Positions 59,230 through 62,616 of a stretch of 62,616 nt of DNA are shown here, piece after piece. The stretch is taken from NCBI RefSeq assembly GCF_913062585.1, contig NZ_CAJXWX010000026.1:1-62616 (forward strand), given 5' to 3'. The notes beneath the pieces were generated by a model. That model had not been told where the DNA came from. It was given only the letters and a program-made list of their open reading frames with translations, and did no database searches. The DNA is from an uncultured Sphingomonas sp. (lineage in GTDB: Bacteria; Pseudomonadota; Alphaproteobacteria; Sphingomonadales; Sphingomonadaceae). The position numbers and the translations under genes are program-made. Position 1 is the first letter of the stretch, and every line of letters starts with the position of its first letter.

Positions 59230-59694
59230 ATGATGTTCGACATTCGCGAAGACGATCTGAGCCGCGAAGACACGCGACAGCTGCTCGCGCTCCACTTGGC
59301 CGGGATGCACGCCAATTCTCCGCCGGAGAGCGTTTTCGCGCTCGACCTGTCCGGCCTGAAGGCACCCGAGGTCACGGTCTGGACGGCCCGCCACGGCGGG
59401 CGGCTGGCGAGCATCGGCGCGCTCAAGATGCTGCCGGACGGCGGGGCCGAGCTGAAGTCGATGCGCACCCATCCGGATTATCTGCGCCAGGGGGCGGCCG
59501 CCTGCATGCTGGACGCGATCATCGCCGAAGCGGCCCGGCGGGGCGTCGTCCGGCTGAGCCTGGAGACGGGGACCGGCCCCGCTTTCGATCCGGCGCTGGC
59601 GCTCTATCGACGGCGCGGATTCCGCGACGGTCCGCCATTTGCGGCCTATGAACAGAACGCCTTCAGTCAGTTTCTACACCTGGACCTGAATTGA
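59230..59694 (+). CDS. GNAT-family N-acetyltransferase
   Basis: A 154-residue acetyltransferase. The CoA-binding motif is LKSMRTHPDYLRQGAAACMLDAIIAEA (R..G.A pattern) and the C-terminal part is ALYRRRGFRDGPPFAAY, typical of the GNAT beta-6/alpha-4 region. It resembles the ElaA/PhnO-like small GNATs; the acceptor is unknown. The stop overlaps the TTG start of the next cupin gene. Confidence 0.82.
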   Translation: MMFDIREDDLSREDTRQLLALHLAGMHANSPPESVFALDLSGLKAPEVTVWTARHGGRLASIGALKMLPDGGAELKSMRTHPDYLRQGAAACMLDAIIAEAARRGVVRLSLETGTGPAFDPALALYRRRGFRDGPPFAAYEQNAFSQFLHLDLN

Positions 59695-60071
59695 CCGCTG
59701 CGCCCCGGCAGCACCGGCGACAAGTGGCGATATTGAAACGCAGCGTCGACAATGCCGAGCATTATGGCTGGGGCGAGAATTGCGACGGATGGATCCTGGC
59801 CCCCTCCCCGGACCTGATGGTCATCGAGGAAAGAATGCTGCCGGGCACCGGCGAACGCAGGCATGTTCATGCCGTGGCCCGGCAATTCTTCTATACCCTA
59901 TCCAGTGAACTGACCATGGAACTGGACGGCGTGGATCACCGGATCACGCCCGGGTCCGGGATAGAAATCCCGCCCGGGGCCGGTCATCAGGCCCGCAATG
60001 ACGGCACGGGCGATGTCCGCTTTCTGGTGGTCTCCAGCCCATCGACGCGCGGCGACAGGCTGGACCTTTAA
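59691..60071 (+). CDS. small cupin protein
   Basis: A 126-residue single cupin: RRHVHAVARQFFYTLSSELTMELDGVDHRITPGSGIEIPPGAGHQARN carries the first (H.H) and second (H) metal positions. There is no signal peptide. A TTG at 59691 overlaps the GNAT stop (TTGA); a GTG at 59724 is the alternative start. The cupin could bind a metal-bound small molecule; no specific function can be read. Coupled to the GNAT, so the two probably act together. Confidence 0.74.
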   Translation: MTAAPRQHRRQVAILKRSVDNAEHYGWGENCDGWILAPSPDLMVIEERMLPGTGERRHVHAVARQFFYTLSSELTMELDGVDHRITPGSGIEIPPGAGHQARNDGTGDVRFLVVSSPSTRGDRLDL

Positions 60072-60468
60072 AGCGCCATCCCGGCCGCGATGCCGGAATG
60101 GAGCGGCGACAATCGCCATATCCTCGCCATCCGCTGCCGAGAATTTGATCCGACTACAAACGCATTTCCGGCGAGGCGGCGCGCCTTGATCGCTACGCCG
60201 TGAAATCCGCACGGTCCATCGACCGATCGACGCTTCACGGCCCAGAACACGCTGGTCGCGGCCACAACAAACAAGTTGCACTTTCGTGAAGGATAGGTTT
60301 CATTTGATTCACTCACCGACCGAGTGAGCGACCGAAAGTTGCGCGACAGCCCATTGTGGTGGCCGCGAAACCTGTGATCCTGACGCCGAGGGGATGCTGA
60401 CGGGTGGGTGTGACGGCGCTTCGCCGTCCGCCGCTTCAGCATCTGGGCCAAAGGGGGAACGGGACGGC
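60072..60468. other. 397-base intergenic region with an operator-like inverted repeat
   Basis: No gene recognised. CTCAC (60312-60316) and GTGAG (60324-60328) form an inverted repeat with a 7-base centre, in the upstream region of the oxidase gene. The stretch around 60260-60310 is A+T-richer than its surroundings (ACAACAAACAAGTTGCAC), suggesting a promoter. Confidence 0.4.
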
Positions 60469-62061
60469 ATGGCAACACGGCGATCGGTACTCGGCAAATT
60501 GGGAATGGTGGCGGGGCTGGGCCCCATGATGGGCGCGATGCAGGCGCTCGGGCTGGCCGGGATCGCTCATGCACAGGATTGGGAAGCGCCGCCCCAGGGT
60601 CTGGGGCGCGGACGGCATGTCGTGGTGCTGGGGGCGGGCATCGCGGGCCTGACCTCCGCCTATGAGCTGGAACAGGCGGGTTTCCTCGTCACCCTGCTGG
60701 AGGCGCGCGATCGGGTCGGGGGACGGGCCTGGACGGTGCGCGATGGCGACAGGATCGAGATGAACGGCGAGGAGACGCAGACCGCCCGCTTTTCCGACGG
60801 CATCTATTTCAATGCCGGACCCGCCCGCATCCCCAGCTTTCACCAGGGGCTGCTGGGCTATGCCAAGAAGTTCGGTGTGCCGATGGAGGTGGAGGTCAAT
60901 TCCAGCCGGTCGGCCTATGTCATGGCCGATGACGGGTCGAAGATCCGGATGCGCACCGCGATCAACGACATGCGGGGTCGTATCGCCGAGCTGCTGGCCA
61001 AGGCGATCAACCAGGGCTCGCTGGACCGGGAACTCAGCGCAGCCGATCGCGAGCGGCTGCTGCCCTTTCTGAAGGCCTATGGCGATCTCGATGCCGATGG
61101 CGGATTCAAGGGGACCGAGCGGTCGGGCTTCGGCACCGCGCCCGGCGCGGGCGTCACCTTCGCGTCGCCCTCGACCGCCATGCCGCTCGACCAGCTGCTC
61201 GCCAACCAGCGTCTGCCGATGACCTTGTTCGAGGACAATCTGTACATGCAGGCGACGATGTTCGAACCGGTCGGCGGCATGGACCGCATCCATGCAGGGT
61301 TCGACCGGCATCTGCGCCGCCCCGCGCTGCTGGGGGCCGAAGTCACGGAGATCCGCCAGAAACACACCGGCGTGGATGTCGTCTATCGAGACCGGAGCAG
61401 CGGCGTCGTGACGACCGTCGCCGCCGACTTTCTGATCTGCACCATCCCCTTCCCGGTGCTGGCGGGGATCACCACCAACTTCTCCCCCCGGCTGAAGCGG
61501 ACCATCGCCGAGGTGAAATACGATTATTCCAACAAGGTCGCCTTTGAGAGCCCGCGCTTCTGGGAACGCGAGCAGATTTATGGCGGTATTTCGTTCGTCG
61601 GCGGCCCGACCACATTGATCTGGTATCCCTCGGCCGGACTTCACAGCGAACGCGGCATGATCCTGGGCTGCTACAGCTCCGGCCCGGTCGCCGCCGAGTT
61701 CCAGAAGCGACCGATCGCCGAGCAGATCGCCTTTTCGCGCGGGGTGATCGACCGGCTGCACCCCGGCCACGGCGCGGACTGCGTCAACGGGATCGCGGTC
61801 AACTGGCACAAAATCCCCTTCAGCCTGGGGCCCTGGCCCGACTGGAATGCCGGAAGCGCCAATGGCCGGCAGGAGGGGCATATCGACACCCCCGCCTATC
61901 GTTTCCTGCAGGAGCCGGAGGGCCGCGTCTATTTCGCCAGTGCGGCGCTCAGCCAGACACCGGGCTGGCAGGAAGGCGGCATCCAGTCGGCCCGGCAGCA
62001 GGTGGGCGCCATCGCGCGACGCGTCGCCAGCGAGGGGCCTAAGGCCCGACGCGCCGCCTGA
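60469..62061 (+). CDS. Tat-exported flavin amine/L-amino-acid oxidase
   Basis: A 530-residue flavoprotein. ATRRSVLGKLG with the following hydrophobic stretch to AHAQ (about residue 37) is a twin-arginine signal peptide. The FAD motif is VVVLGAGIAGLTSAYELEQAGFLVTLLEARDRVGGRAWT. GGMDRIHAGFDRHL and the C-terminal RVYFASAALSQTPGWQEGGIQSARQQV match the monoamine oxidase/L-amino-acid oxidase/tryptophan 2-monooxygenase group. It oxidatively deaminates an amine or amino acid in the periplasm. Tryptophan would fit the indole theme but is not provable here. AAGGGGG lies upstream of the ATG at 60469; longer starts would hide the Tat motif. Confidence 0.86.
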   Translation: MATRRSVLGKLGMVAGLGPMMGAMQALGLAGIAHAQDWEAPPQGLGRGRHVVVLGAGIAGLTSAYELEQAGFLVTLLEARDRVGGRAWTVRDGDRIEMNGEETQTARFSDGIYFNAGPARIPSFHQGLLGYAKKFGVPMEVEVNSSRSAYVMADDGSKIRMRTAINDMRGRIAELLAKAINQGSLDRELSAADRERLLPFLKAYGDLDADGGFKGTERSGFGTAPGAGVTFASPSTAMPLDQLLANQRLPMTLFEDNLYMQATMFEPVGGMDRIHAGFDRHLRRPALLGAEVTEIRQKHTGVDVVYRDRSSGVVTTVAADFLICTIPFPVLAGITTNFSPRLKRTIAEVKYDYSNKVAFESPRFWEREQIYGGISFVGGPTTLIWYPSAGLHSERGMILGCYSSGPVAAEFQKRPIAEQIAFSRGVIDRLHPGHGADCVNGIAVNWHKIPFSLGPWPDWNAGSANGRQEGHIDTPAYRFLQEPEGRVYFASAALSQTPGWQEGGIQSARQQVGAIARRVASEGPKARRAA

Positions 62062-62379
62062 ATTTGGGAGGGCGGGCGATCAGGCCCGCCCCCCGGTCTT
62101 AAAAACCGAATTGCGCCCGGCTCCGCACCAGCGGCAGCCGCAGGGCCGACGCGCTTTTCAAGTATTCATATATTCCATGTGGCCAATTTACGACATTTCC
62201 TCTGAAAAACCACATCCATCAGAAATTATGAACTTGCCATGACGGGCGATTCATCAAATCATCCACGCGGTAAAGTCGATTCTTATCTTCTGAAGTGCCA
62301 GCAAAAACAAAATTCAACATTCTAATATGCATAATCGGGAGAGGATCCTGTTTGTCGCACCATGACAAGGGGGACAACC
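62062..62379. other. A+T-rich intergenic region
   Basis: 318 bases without a recognisable gene. From 62160 to 62340 the base composition is much more A+T-rich than elsewhere in the window, with stretches such as CATATATTCC-like and AAAACAAAATTCAACATTC. It probably contains the promoter of the small ORF at 62380. GGAGAGG at 62338 is not followed by a start codon at the right distance. Confidence 0.4.
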
Positions 62380-62580
62380 ATGAGGAATCGTCACGCCGTA
62401 TCTTCTATCGCATTGACATCCTGCCTGCTGTTCGGGGCGAACGGCGCTGCATCGGCGCAAGTCGCGTCCGGCTTGATGCCCGTTTCCGCGACCACCATGT
62501 CCGACCCGGACCCCGATCCCAATACAGCCGCACCGGTGCAAACGTATGGCTCGCCCCGTCGGCAAGCGGTTTGTGTCTGA
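62380..62580 (+). CDS. small secreted protein or broken receptor N-terminus
   Basis: A 66-residue ORF starting with a good site (AAGGGGG at 62367) and a clear signal peptide (HAVSSIALTSCLLFGANGAASAQ). The rest is Asp/Pro-rich (TMSDPDPDPNTAAP) and ends 36 bases before the window edge. TonB-dependent receptors often begin with such a signal peptide and a Pro/Asp/Thr-rich linker, so this may be a receptor start cut by a frameshift, or a genuine small secreted protein. I cannot decide because the sequence ends. Confidence 0.45.
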   Translation: MRNRHAVSSIALTSCLLFGANGAASAQVASGLMPVSATTMSDPDPDPNTAAPVQTYGSPRRQAVCV

Positions 62581-62616
62581 CGATCTGAGCAGTCTGCGAA
62601 AACGTATCCGGCCTTT

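Noticed and set aside
60072..60468. Minus-strand open frame through the gap before the oxidase gene
   Set aside because: Arg/Ser-rich product without motifs; it extends antisense into the Tat signal region of the oxidase.
1..62616. CRISPR arrays, insertion sequences, integrases, tRNA attachment sites
   Set aside because: I looked for regular direct repeats, transposase or integrase motifs and tRNA-like folds and saw none; the two dispersed repeats are not mobile-element ends by themselves.

Overview
The window comes from a high-GC alphaproteobacterium, most likely a sphingomonad (Sphingomonas sensu lato). This rests on four intact TonB-dependent receptors plus the remnant of another, a receptor/tryptophan-halogenase-like/SapC/cupin carbohydrate locus, a SphA/MetA-type outer-membrane protein, and two copies of a dispersed repeat built on CCTCCCCGGCA...GGGGAGG. 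No tRNA, rRNA, CRISPR array or insertion sequence was seen. This is accessory catabolic DNA made of several separate nutrient-acquisition modules.

Layout. 0.3-6.5 kb: a FecI/FecR/TonB-receptor cell-surface signalling set flanked by two secreted DUF333 proteins (one carrying three tandem copies) and an outer-membrane beta-barrel. 7.1-10.7 kb: a large secreted protein with two GH43-like five-bladed-propeller regions. 11.1-19.9 kb: an IclR-linked module with an MFS carrier, a D-2-hydroxyacid dehydrogenase and an RraA-type aldolase, divergent from a TonB receptor, a B3-like metallo-hydrolase and a LigI-like amidohydrolase lipoprotein. 20-24.5 kb: a decayed TonB-receptor fragment, then a TetR repressor divergent from a self-sufficient CYP102-type P450-reductase fusion. 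24.6-37.3 kb: a carbohydrate locus (MFS, GH3 beta-glucosidase, TonB receptor, two halogenase-like flavoproteins, SapC, JmjC-like cupin, LacI), with twin LacI-type palindromes in front of the receptor. 37.3-38.2 kb: ArsR plus rhodanese with a good inverted-repeat operator.

38.3-59.1 kb is the most interesting part. It looks like a complete route from indole or isatin to central metabolism through CoA thioesters. A StyA-like indole oxygenase with its flavin reductase and an SDR would give isatin-level products. A cyclase-family protein resembling isatin hydrolase would open the ring to isatinate (2-aminophenylglyoxylate). An IorAB-type 2-oxoacid:ferredoxin oxidoreductase would turn that into anthraniloyl-CoA. 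A fused flavin hydroxylase/old-yellow-enzyme protein would hydroxylate at C5 and a hotdog thioesterase would release the acid. A gentisate-dioxygenase-like bicupin, a fumarylacetoacetase-family hydrolase, a nitrilase-superfamily enzyme and a maleate isomerase would finish to pyruvate and fumarate. No CoA ligase is present, which fits the oxidoreductase being the source of the thioester. Two MarR genes and an AraC gene lie inside the block, and two palindromic motifs recur at its promoters. An accessory RibB and a second flavin reductase share an operon with the lower-pathway genes.

59.2-62.6 kb holds a GNAT, a small cupin, a Tat-exported amine/amino-acid oxidase and a small secreted ORF close to the window edge. 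Functions are assigned by reading motifs and context only; substrates are inferred.
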